From positions 1,674,001 through 1,738,000 of the forward strand of contig CBDHDW010000013.1 of assembly GCA_965261915.1 (NCBI GenBank): DNA of 64,000 nucleotides. Direction: 5' to 3'. The position numbers and the translations under genes are program-made. The stretch is from JAIBDK01 sp965261915. GTDB taxonomy: Bacteria; Pseudomonadota; Gammaproteobacteria; Arenicellales; Poriferihabitantaceae. Positions within the stretch are counted from its first letter, which is position 1. Every line of letters begins with the position of its first letter. Shown piece by piece: positions 19,055 through 27,160 of this stretch. The notes beneath the pieces are model-generated. The model did not search any database, was not told the DNA's origin, and saw nothing but the letters and a program-made list of their open reading frames with translations.

Positions 19055-19369
19055 CTAAATTTTCAATCGCTCAACCACTTCCCCGCCAATCAGATGTTTT
19101 TCGATTATTTCGTCCACATCCTCCTGGTCAACAAAGCTATACCAGGTTGCTTCCGGATAAATCACCATAACGGGGCCTTCATCACATCGATCAAGGCAGC
19201 CAGCCTGATTAATTCTTACCCTGCCCCTTCCGTGTCTGGCCAATTCCTTGAGTTTCGCTTTGGCATAATCACGGCACTCAACCGAGCCGTAATCCGCACA
19301 ACATCGCTTGCCGTTCTCTCGTTTGTTTATGCAAAAGAACACGTGTTTTTCGTAATAGGCGTCAACCAT
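19055..19369 (-). CDS. thioredoxin-like [2Fe-2S] ferredoxin
   Basis: A 104-residue protein from the ATG at 19369 (MVDAYYEKHVFFC); an in-frame start 15 bases upstream is less likely. It has the thioredoxin-fold 2Fe-2S pattern: an early VFFCINKRENGKRCC and, later, INQAGCLDRCDEGPVMVIYPEATWY, giving the four cluster cysteines. Proteins of this type follow many proteobacterial operons as small electron carriers with unknown partners. It is on the same strand as glcDEF and 65 bp downstream of glcF, so it may be read through from that operon. Confidence 0.85.
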   Translation of the reverse strand: MVDAYYEKHVFFCINKRENGKRCCADYGSVECRDYAKAKLKELARHGRGRVRINQAGCLDRCDEGPVMVIYPEATWYSFVDQEDVDEIIEKHLIGGEVVERLKI

Positions 19370-19450
19370 GATATATAAAACCACATTGAGGATTTAAATG
19401 GTTTTCCGGATAACACAAAGCCGTTATCAGGACCGCAGAGACTACCGAAA

Positions 19451-20662
19451 CTAGAGTAATAATTCTACCCAATGTTTTATCGGCTTCGAGCTGGAAGTTG
19501 CAAGATGGCTCTGACATCCGATGTTGGCTGTACAAATTTGGTCCGGGTTTCCGCTTTCCAGTGCGACCAGTTTCTGTGTTTTCAACTGATTAGACAGCTT
19601 GGGCTGAAGTAATGAATAGGTCCCTGCAGATCCGCAGCAAAGGTGACTATCTGGCACATCTGTTAAATGATATCCCACTCGCTGCAAAATCGATTCCACT
19701 CGGCCGGTAAGCTTCTGTCCGTGTTGTAATGTACATGGTGAGTGGAAGGCGATTTTCTGACTATTGTTTTTCACGCGGTAGTCGGCGGCAATCTCTTCAT
19801 CCAGCACTTCACTAAGATCCTGTGTTTTTGACGCTATAGCGACTGCTTTCTCGCAGTATTCAGGATCATCTTTAAACAGCTGAGGATACTCCCTGACAGA
19901 CAGCCCACAGCCGCTGGCCGTCATGACAAACGTTTCAACACCTTTTTCCAGTTCAGGCCACCATCTATCGATAAGCTGTCTGGCAACGGCAGCACCTTGA
20001 GCCTCACTGGTGGTATGCAGATCCACCGAGCCGCAACATCCCGCTCCGGCAACGTCCTTAAGGGTAATACCCAATCTGTCCAGAACAATGGCCGTCGCGA
20101 CGTTGGTTTGCGGTGCCAAACCTGATTGAGCACAGCCCGCAAGCCCTATCATCAGCCGTGTATGCGTATTTTTCGGCCATTGCAGTTTGACAGAAGGCGT
20201 GCGTGGCGGGATTTTTGATTTCATCTCTGACGGCAATAGCGGTCTTATCAATCGACCTAATCTTAGGGCAGCCCTAAATAAAGCAGGCTTTCTCAGCAGG
20301 CAACCCAAAGCCTCTCGAAAAATGCTTTGCCGCAGAGGGCGATTGATATGGTGCCGGGTAATTCGCCTGCCAATATCCAACAGTTTCGAATATTCCACTC
20401 CGGACGGGCAAGTTGTTTCGCAGTTTCTGCACGTCAAACATCGATCCAGATGCAGGTTTATTTCCTTATCCGCTGGTGTGCCTTCGACGAGTTGTTTAAT
20501 TTGATAAATTCTTCCTCGCGGTCCGTCGAGTTCGTCGCCGAGCAATTGATAGGTCGGACAGGTTGCGTTGCAAAACCCACAATGAACACACTTGCGTAAA
20601 ATTTCATCGGCTTCTTTACCGATTCTGGAATCTTTAAACTCTACCGATAATGAAGTTTGCAT
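19451..20662 (-). CDS. glcF: glycolate oxidase iron-sulfur subunit
   Basis: Electron-transfer subunit of membrane-associated glycolate dehydrogenase. From the ATG at 20662 (MQTSLSVEFKDS) it has 403 residues; the longer frame would overlap glcE and is not needed. Two 4Fe-4S motifs lie near the N-terminus (CVHCGFCNATCPTYQ and CLTCRNCETTCPSG), then two CCG domains (GCCGSVDLH and HLCCGSAGTYSLLQP). Third gene of glcDEF; glcE ends 12 bases before it. Confidence 0.95.
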   Translation of the reverse strand: MQTSLSVEFKDSRIGKEADEILRKCVHCGFCNATCPTYQLLGDELDGPRGRIYQIKQLVEGTPADKEINLHLDRCLTCRNCETTCPSGVEYSKLLDIGRRITRHHINRPLRQSIFREALGCLLRKPALFRAALRLGRLIRPLLPSEMKSKIPPRTPSVKLQWPKNTHTRLMIGLAGCAQSGLAPQTNVATAIVLDRLGITLKDVAGAGCCGSVDLHTTSEAQGAAVARQLIDRWWPELEKGVETFVMTASGCGLSVREYPQLFKDDPEYCEKAVAIASKTQDLSEVLDEEIAADYRVKNNSQKIAFHSPCTLQHGQKLTGRVESILQRVGYHLTDVPDSHLCCGSAGTYSLLQPKLSNQLKTQKLVALESGNPDQICTANIGCQSHLATSSSKPIKHWVELLL

Positions 20663-20673
20663 ATCGCCCCGAT

Positions 20674-21756
20674 TTACAGTACCTGGTACATCCGTCCTGG
20701 ATTCAATACCCCGCAAGGATCAAAAACAGTTTTCAGCTTTTGTTGTATTTTCATCATCGCAGGGGAGACCGGCGCAATCACTTCATCATTTCGATCACCA
20801 TTGCGAAAGATGGTTAAATGGCCGTGTGCGGATTTCACCGACTCTTGCAATTTCTGCTCAATTCCCTCAGCCTGGTACCAGCGAACAGCGCCTCCCCAAT
20901 CCACTAGCGCCGGGGTATCAGTAAAACCGCTGGATGACGGTGCTACCGACACTCGATAGAGCGAACAAGTATGTGACAATGCTTTGTGCGTTGTATTGTT
21001 GACTGAGCTCCAATATCCCTCTGCATCTTCTGTGATCCTGACAGCTGCTGTTTGATTAATTTGTTCCACAGCATCACTCACCCCATTTTCAGTACCGGAT
21101 AATCGTATCCGTGTTTGATGCGCACACCAGGAACACGCGCTCAATGGTATCGGCTGTGCGGCAAGCTGATTCATCAAAGAAACAGCATCATCTACTTCTC
21201 GATGTTCAAGCAGAACTGTTTTCTGTAGCGCCGGAATGGGGATTACTTTCAGGGAAATTTCCAATAAAACCCCTAAGCAACCAAGCGCTCCCACCATTAA
21301 GCGCGACGCATCAAATCCGGCAACGTTCTTGATGACCCGACCGCCAAAATTCAGAATCTCGCCCCTTCCGCTCATTAATTTTATACCCAGCACGAAATCC
21401 TGAGCCGCTCCATAATACGGCCGGCAAGGCCCGGAAAAGCCGCTTGCGATGACACCGCCAAGTGTCGAATTCGAACCAAAATCGGGTGGTTCAAAACCCA
21501 GCTGTTGATTGTTTTCAGAAAGTGCAGCGTGAATTTCACGAAGCGGCGTACCCGCTTTCGCGGTTATGACCAGCTCGCTCGGCTGATACGAAACAATCCC
21601 CGAATAATCCGCAACCGACAATATTTCGCCAGCCGTTGCGCGACCATAAAATGCCTTCGTCCCGCCGCCCACGATTTGCAAAGCTTTTGCGTTGTCTGCC
21701 GCGTCGAGAATCTGTTTTTGAAGCCCGCTTAGCAATGTATTGTTCTGCACAACCAT
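20674..21756 (-). CDS. glcE: glycolate oxidase FAD-binding subunit GlcE
   Basis: Second FAD-linked subunit of glycolate dehydrogenase, 360 residues. It has a shortened PCMH-type FAD domain: VGGGTKAFYGR near residue 27, then FGSNSTLGGVIASGFSGPCRPYYGAAQDFVLG and RVIKNVAGFDASRLMVGALGCLG. The C-terminal end DPCGVLNPGRMY is the usual family ending. Its start directly abuts the glcD stop, so it is translated in the same operon. Confidence 0.94.
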   Translation of the reverse strand: MVVQNNTLLSGLQKQILDAADNAKALQIVGGGTKAFYGRATAGEILSVADYSGIVSYQPSELVITAKAGTPLREIHAALSENNQQLGFEPPDFGSNSTLGGVIASGFSGPCRPYYGAAQDFVLGIKLMSGRGEILNFGGRVIKNVAGFDASRLMVGALGCLGVLLEISLKVIPIPALQKTVLLEHREVDDAVSLMNQLAAQPIPLSACSWCAHQTRIRLSGTENGVSDAVEQINQTAAVRITEDAEGYWSSVNNTTHKALSHTCSLYRVSVAPSSSGFTDTPALVDWGGAVRWYQAEGIEQKLQESVKSAHGHLTIFRNGDRNDEVIAPVSPAMMKIQQKLKTVFDPCGVLNPGRMYQVL

Positions 21757-23211
21757 TTAAAAACGATCCAGTTCCGGGAATGGCAATTCACCCTTGTGAA
21801 CGTGCATCGCATTGTGTTCAGCGCAGCGCGCCAGGGTGGGAATCGCTTTTCCCGGATTCATCAGGCAATCCGGGTCAAAACATTCGCGGATCTGGTGAAA
21901 ATAATGCCTTTCTTCATCGCTGAACTGTACACACATTTCACCAATTTTTTCGACACCAACGCCGTGTTCTCCTGTTATCGTACCGCCCACCTCGATACAC
22001 AAAGTGAGAATTTGACTTCCGAACCTTTCGGTTTTTTCGAGCTCTCCCAGAATATTTGCATCGTATAGTATCAATGGATGCAGGTTCCCGTCCCCGGCAT
22101 GAAAAACATTCGCCACACGTAAACCATATTCAACAGACAATCGCTGAATTTCGGTTAACACATACCCCAAAGATTTGCGTGGAATCGTGCCATCAATGCA
22201 ATAGTAATCCGGCGATAACCGCCCAACCGCCGGAAATGCCGCTTTTCTGCCAGACCAGAACAACGCGCGTTCCGCCTCATCCTTCGCCAGTCGGCTTTGT
22301 ATCGCCCCCTGATTCAAAAAAATCTCCTTCACCTCGGTAATCTGATCCTGTACTTCTGATTCTGTGCCGTCCAGCTCACATAATAAAATCGCTTCAGCAT
22401 CAACAGGGTAACCCGCCTTAACAAAATCCTCAGCCGCACGAATTGCCGGGTTATCCATCATTTCCATGCCGGCCGGGATGATTCCTCTGGCGATGATCTC
22501 TGCCACACTATCGCCGGCTTTTTGCACTGAGTTAAATACCCCCATAATAACGCCAGCCGTTTGCGGGATGGGTAAAAGCTTGACGCTAACTTCCACCACC
22601 ATGCCAAGCATTCCTTCCGAGCCAATAATCAGCGGCAGCAAATTTAATCCAGGAGCGTCCAGCGTTTCGCTTCCAAACTCGATCAGATCACCTTCGATGG
22701 TGGCAACCTTGCAGCTCACGATATTGTGGATCGTTAATCCATATTTCAGGCAATGCACACCGCCCGCATTTTCCGCAACATTTCCGCCGATGGTGCACGC
22801 AATCTGACTCGATGGATCAGGAGCATAATACAAACCGAGATGCTCGACTGCCTGGGAAATGGCCAGATTTCGCATTCCCGGTTGAACTTTGGCTGTGCGA
22901 TTCTCAGTATCCACTTCCAGTATTTGGTTCATTTTCGCAAGACTTAAAACAATACCGTCCTCATGCGGCAACGCCCCGCCGGAAAGACCGGTTCCGCCGC
23001 CGCGGCCAACAATGGGAATTTTGTTGTTTCGGCAAATTGCCATAACTGACTGAACCTGATCAATGGTGTCCGCTAAAACGACCAGTTTTGGGGTTTGTCG
23101 ATACGCACTCAGGCCATCGCATTCGTATACACGCAAGGAGACCGGGTCAGAAACGATGGCGGCGGCGGGAACGACATCTTGAAATAAGCGGAGCAGGTTT
23201 TGAGAATCCAT
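21757..23211 (-). CDS. glcD: glycolate oxidase catalytic subunit GlcD
   Basis: FAD-dependent oxidation of glycolate to glyoxylate. I choose the ATG at 23211 (MDSQNLLRLF), giving 484 residues; a TTG/ATG further up adds about 21 unconserved residues. Hallmarks are GRGGGTGLSGGALP, QIACTIGGNVAENAGG, HAGDGNLHPLIL and GEHGVGVEKI. First gene of glcDEF. Glycolate is a main phytoplankton exudate, which fits a marine habitat. Confidence 0.95.
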   Translation of the reverse strand: MDSQNLLRLFQDVVPAAAIVSDPVSLRVYECDGLSAYRQTPKLVVLADTIDQVQSVMAICRNNKIPIVGRGGGTGLSGGALPHEDGIVLSLAKMNQILEVDTENRTAKVQPGMRNLAISQAVEHLGLYYAPDPSSQIACTIGGNVAENAGGVHCLKYGLTIHNIVSCKVATIEGDLIEFGSETLDAPGLNLLPLIIGSEGMLGMVVEVSVKLLPIPQTAGVIMGVFNSVQKAGDSVAEIIARGIIPAGMEMMDNPAIRAAEDFVKAGYPVDAEAILLCELDGTESEVQDQITEVKEIFLNQGAIQSRLAKDEAERALFWSGRKAAFPAVGRLSPDYYCIDGTIPRKSLGYVLTEIQRLSVEYGLRVANVFHAGDGNLHPLILYDANILGELEKTERFGSQILTLCIEVGGTITGEHGVGVEKIGEMCVQFSDEERHYFHQIRECFDPDCLMNPGKAIPTLARCAEHNAMHVHKGELPFPELDRF

Positions 23212-23335
23212 TGCGCTATTGTATCTGCTTGGCGGGAGCGCTCCAATACTCGATATGCTGTCTTCACAATACATTGCCAAGATTTTTCCAATGAATAGCG
23301 TTAGTATTGGATGAACAGAACCAAAGGTAATCAGT

Positions 23336-23980
23336 ATGATATCCGAACGAAACTACAGCGCCATTGATAAATTATTAATCAGCGCTTGCCATGCGCTCGA
23401 AACGGTATTTCAAACACCGTCTGCATCCAGAGAGTACCCGGCAACCACCGAAGACGACGACTCGCTGACGGATTCGGAAAAACGTCAATCGGGTCGATAC
23501 ATGCGTGTTAATCATGTTGGTGAGATCTGCGCTCAGGCGTTGTATCAAAGCCAGGCTTTAACGGCTCGAAATGCCGACATACAGCAAAACATGCAACATT
23601 CTGCAGCTGAAGAAATCGATCATCTGGCCTGGTGTGAGCGCCGCCTCGATGAGCTGAACAGTCGGAAAAGCTGCCTCAATCCGGTTTGGTATGCCGGTTC
23701 ATTCGCCGTTGGGATCGTAGCGGGAATTGCCGGCGATAAATGGAATCTGGGATTTGTAGCGGAAACCGAAAATCAGGTTGTGGCGCATCTTGACGGTCAT
23801 TTGGGAAGGCTTCCGGAGAATGATCTGAGAAGTCGAAAAATTGTCTCCCAAATGAAAATCGATGAAGCCAGGCACGCCGAACAGGCAGCACAGGCAGGCG
23901 CAGAAAACCTGCCGCGACCAATAAAAGGACTAATGAAAGCAGCCTCTGCTGTGATGACAAGAACTGCACACTGGATTTAA
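23336..23980 (+). CDS. coq7: demethoxyubiquinone hydroxylase (COQ7)
   Basis: Di-iron hydroxylase for the late C6 hydroxylation in ubiquinone synthesis; peripheral membrane enzyme. The 214 residues contain all four-helix ligand motifs: RVNHVGEICAQALYQ, AAEEIDHLAWCERRLDEL, the central AETENQVVAHLDGHL and DEARHAEQA. The hydrophobic SFAVGIVAGIAGDKWNLGF is the membrane-touching helix. ATG start; it converges on betC with a 22-bp gap. Confidence 0.95.
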   Translation: MISERNYSAIDKLLISACHALETVFQTPSASREYPATTEDDDSLTDSEKRQSGRYMRVNHVGEICAQALYQSQALTARNADIQQNMQHSAAEEIDHLAWCERRLDELNSRKSCLNPVWYAGSFAVGIVAGIAGDKWNLGFVAETENQVVAHLDGHLGRLPENDLRSRKIVSQMKIDEARHAEQAAQAGAENLPRPIKGLMKAASAVMTRTAHWI

Positions 23981-24002
23981 AACACAAGCGGGAGTCAGAC
24001 CA

Positions 24003-25583
24003 TCAGGGCTTTTTGTGCGGACACAATGCTCGCATTGGCCGCGGAAAACCCGGTGGCCGCGGAAAACGTGAAGTCATATCAAATTTCGTAAGATCCATAT
24101 GACTGCGGCTGTACTGCTGCGTTGGATCTTTTGCCGGATTATAGTCCCACCCGGTGTACTCTCCGATTCGCAGCGCTGCATGCAGCCGACGCCGCCTTTC
24201 CTGATCCGCAATAACTTTTTGCTTAAGTGATTCTGCATTCCAGTGATTCTCAGCATCAATTCGAAATGCTTCAATTAGTGTTTGCATTTGCGCAGCAGCG
24301 GCCAGATTCTTTTGTTCGTCTGCGTCATCAGATAAATTAAACAATTGCTCCGGGTCGGTATCACAGCATATATATTTATACATCCCCTTGCGGATCATCA
24401 GCATCGGCGCAGCCGTTCCTTCCGCGAGATATTCGCTCACAGCCTGATCCGGGGCATTTTCGCTGTCGCCATGACAAAGCGGCCATAACGAACGACCATC
24501 AAGCGGATCAATTGCTTCGGGAATATCTGCACCAGTGGATTCAGCTGCAATATCCAACAACGTTGGCAAGATATCAACATGGGCAACAGGATGGGTAACT
24601 CGGCGCGGTTTAATGCTGGACGGATTATAGATAATGGCCGGAATTCGGCATGACCACTCCCTGAATGACATTTTATACCAGAGACCATATTCTCCCAGCA
24701 TATCGCCGTGATCGGAAGTGAATATGATGCTGGTCGATTGATCCATTCCGCATTCTTCCAGCGTATCCTGCAACCGACCCAACCATTCATCGACGTAAGT
24801 AACGTTTCCATAGTACGCCCGCCGCGCATCAATGATTTGCTGATCCGTGAACTTCACCGCATCAATATCGATCACCCCCTCCAGCCGTTGGTTGTGGGGG
24901 TCGGGTTGACCGTTCACCGGCCTTTGCACCGACGGCAGAGCAATATCGACATCATCATACAAATCCCAGTATTTTTTTCTGGTAGCATAAGGATCGTGGG
25001 GGTGAATAAAGCTTGCCACCAGACACAACGGTCGTTCATCTTCAGATCGGGCATGGTCATAAATCGCCCGCATCGCCTGTGCGCCGACCTCGTCGTCGTA
25101 GGTTAGCTGATTTGTGATTGCCGCTACGCCGGCCTGTTGAACACTGGACATATTGTGATACCACAAATCAATCCTGTGATCAGGCTTCTTCCAGTCCGGC
25201 ACCCAACCAAAATCTGCAGGATAGATATCGGTCGTCAATCTTTCTTCAAAGCCGTGCAGCTGATCCGGGCCAACGAAATGCATTTTTCCGGAAAGACAGG
25301 TGCGATAGCCCATGAGACGCAGATAGTGGGCGAATGTTGGCATAGTCGCCGGCAGGTAAGATGCGTTATCATAACCGCCGCAGCGTGAAATATTCTGCCC
25401 GGTCATAAATGCATATCGAGCCGGAGTACACAATGGACTGCTGCTATAGGCGTTATCAAATATCACTCCCTGGCTTCCAAGCGTATCAATATGCGGGCTC
25501 AGCACCTCGGTATTGCCATAGCAGCCCAGCGCTTTTGCGGTAAGCTGGTCAGCCATTACGATGAGAATGTTGTTGTTTTTCAT
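24003..25583 (-). CDS. betC: choline-sulfatase
   Basis: Hydrolyses choline-O-sulfate to choline and sulfate. From the ATG at 25583 it has 526 residues. Asp12-Gln13 (VMADQLT) bind metal. The sulfatase signature Cys52-Thr-Pro-Ala-Arg56 provides the cysteine that must be converted to formylglycine. FTSDHGDMLGEYGLW lies in the middle. The C-terminal choline-sulfatase domain is recognisable by YTGWDYNPAKDPTQQYSRSHMDL, which separates BetC from other sulfatases. No transporter or betAB genes adjoin. Choline from this step would feed glycine betaine synthesis. Confidence 0.88.
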   Translation of the reverse strand: MKNNNILIVMADQLTAKALGCYGNTEVLSPHIDTLGSQGVIFDNAYSSSPLCTPARYAFMTGQNISRCGGYDNASYLPATMPTFAHYLRLMGYRTCLSGKMHFVGPDQLHGFEERLTTDIYPADFGWVPDWKKPDHRIDLWYHNMSSVQQAGVAAITNQLTYDDEVGAQAMRAIYDHARSEDERPLCLVASFIHPHDPYATRKKYWDLYDDVDIALPSVQRPVNGQPDPHNQRLEGVIDIDAVKFTDQQIIDARRAYYGNVTYVDEWLGRLQDTLEECGMDQSTSIIFTSDHGDMLGEYGLWYKMSFREWSCRIPAIIYNPSSIKPRRVTHPVAHVDILPTLLDIAAESTGADIPEAIDPLDGRSLWPLCHGDSENAPDQAVSEYLAEGTAAPMLMIRKGMYKYICCDTDPEQLFNLSDDADEQKNLAAAAQMQTLIEAFRIDAENHWNAESLKQKVIADQERRRRLHAALRIGEYTGWDYNPAKDPTQQYSRSHMDLTKFDMTSRFPRPPGFPRPMRALCPHKKP

Positions 25584-25635
25584 GGTATGCAAATTTTTAC
25601 AATGGATTCACGCAATAAACCACTTTCAGGTTGCG

Positions 25636-27120
25636 CTAGCGCATCGATGTTAATGTCAGATTTGGCCGGGCATTTTGATACTTCAGACTCGACGGATCGG
25701 CGTAGACTTCTCCTGGCGATGACAGGATTAGAATCCTGCTCGCCATTTCTTCGTAGTCATTGCGAAAATGCACAGAGCTCTTCACCGCAACATACGCTTT
25801 TTCGGCCGGATCAATTCCAAGGTGTTTGAAGTGCGCCTGATCCGCAGTTTGCACCGGTTTCGAGCATACCACGGCCTGCACACCGCCTATTTGCAGAACC
25901 GCAGTTTTACCAATTTCCATATTAGCCCCTTTATACATTGCTCCAGTGGCGACGAATTTCCCATCACTCAGGTTTACTACTTCTGCCCGGCAGGTCACTG
26001 TGTCCTGTCCGGATACCCCTGCTCGTCCGCCCAGTTCGATTTCGATCCAGCTTCCAATTCCTGCGGAATGCGCCATGTCTGCAACAACGTCATCGTTAAT
26101 CACGCCCATTAATGCGTTATCCAGATCCTGATCGATCATTGCCTGTAATACGCCAATCGTGTCACCGCCCCCTCCACCTCCCGGATTATCCTGAGTGTCC
26201 GCCATGACTATTGTCTTACCTACAGTGGCGTACAATCTTTTCGCCTCGGCTATACCTTCAGAATCAGTCCAGATTTTCTCGTGAAAGCGGGCTTCAGACT
26301 GCCGAATCTGCTCAGCCAGTCCATTCACAGCAGCTTTCACCTGCTCGGCGTTGTCACCGTAGCCAACCACCGACGGCCCAACATGATAAATATCTGACAA
26401 ATGGAAGCCGCAGGCAAAGGAAAGTGATTTGACACCACCATCAATCCGTTCTGGCACGGAAGCGTATATTGACTGACAGGGTTCAATCAGGGTGCAGCCT
26501 GTATTGAGCGGTATAACAAAATCAATTTGTGCATAGGCTTTGGCAATGGGCTTCGGATTCGATAAATAATGACAAAGGTACTGTGCTGTTCTGAAGCCTG
26601 TTTGAGCCATATCAATATGCGGGTAGGTTCGAAAAATATCCAGCACATCGGCATGTTCAACCATCCGGGGTGTCACGTTGGCATGCAAATCGAGGCTGAC
26701 AAAAATGGCCATTTCCCGGCCCACCAAATTTCGAACCCTTGCCAGTATTTCGCCTTCGCCATCGTCAAAGTGTTCAACCACCATGGCGCCATGCAGGTCC
26801 AGATAAATCCCATCCACCGGCAGCGCCTGTTCGAGCAATGCCAGCAGGTCGTCAGATATGGTTTCGAATGCGCGCTCGGTTACGTACGAACTCGGCGTAG
26901 CTGAACACCACAATAACGGCGCAATCTCGTGCCCCACCTGCTCTATCGCTGCTATTGCCCCCGTGATCGGAAGATGAACGTCTCGAACTCCATTGACGAG
27001 CTCACCTCCGCGCTGCATTGCGGGCCATTCACCTGCACTCAAAAATGCGTCATGATGCGCTCGTATGGTTGCAAAAGTATTGGTTTCATGCTGCCAGCCG
27101 CCTATTGCGATTTTAGCCAT
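25636..27120 (-). CDS. M81-family metallohydrolase (MlrC-like)
   Basis: A 494-residue protein of the MlrC/DUF1485 family, zinc hydrolases named after a microcystin-degradation enzyme but far wider in occurrence. It begins IAIGGWQHETNTFA; LDLHGAMVVEHFDDGEGE, SLDLHANVTPRMV and DTQDNPGGGGGGDT carry the metal-binding residues, and the MlrC_C part spans roughly 310-480. It lies just upstream of betC on the same strand. Members near amino-acid or amine catabolism genes probably cut small amides; its substrate here is unknown. Confidence 0.85.
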   Translation of the reverse strand: MAKIAIGGWQHETNTFATIRAHHDAFLSAGEWPAMQRGGELVNGVRDVHLPITGAIAAIEQVGHEIAPLLWCSATPSSYVTERAFETISDDLLALLEQALPVDGIYLDLHGAMVVEHFDDGEGEILARVRNLVGREMAIFVSLDLHANVTPRMVEHADVLDIFRTYPHIDMAQTGFRTAQYLCHYLSNPKPIAKAYAQIDFVIPLNTGCTLIEPCQSIYASVPERIDGGVKSLSFACGFHLSDIYHVGPSVVGYGDNAEQVKAAVNGLAEQIRQSEARFHEKIWTDSEGIAEAKRLYATVGKTIVMADTQDNPGGGGGGDTIGVLQAMIDQDLDNALMGVINDDVVADMAHSAGIGSWIEIELGGRAGVSGQDTVTCRAEVVNLSDGKFVATGAMYKGANMEIGKTAVLQIGGVQAVVCSKPVQTADQAHFKHLGIDPAEKAYVAVKSSVHFRNDYEEMASRILILSSPGEVYADPSSLKYQNARPNLTLTSMR

Positions 27121-27160
27121 GGTATTTCTCCACTAAGTCAAAATTAACGGTAAATCCAGA

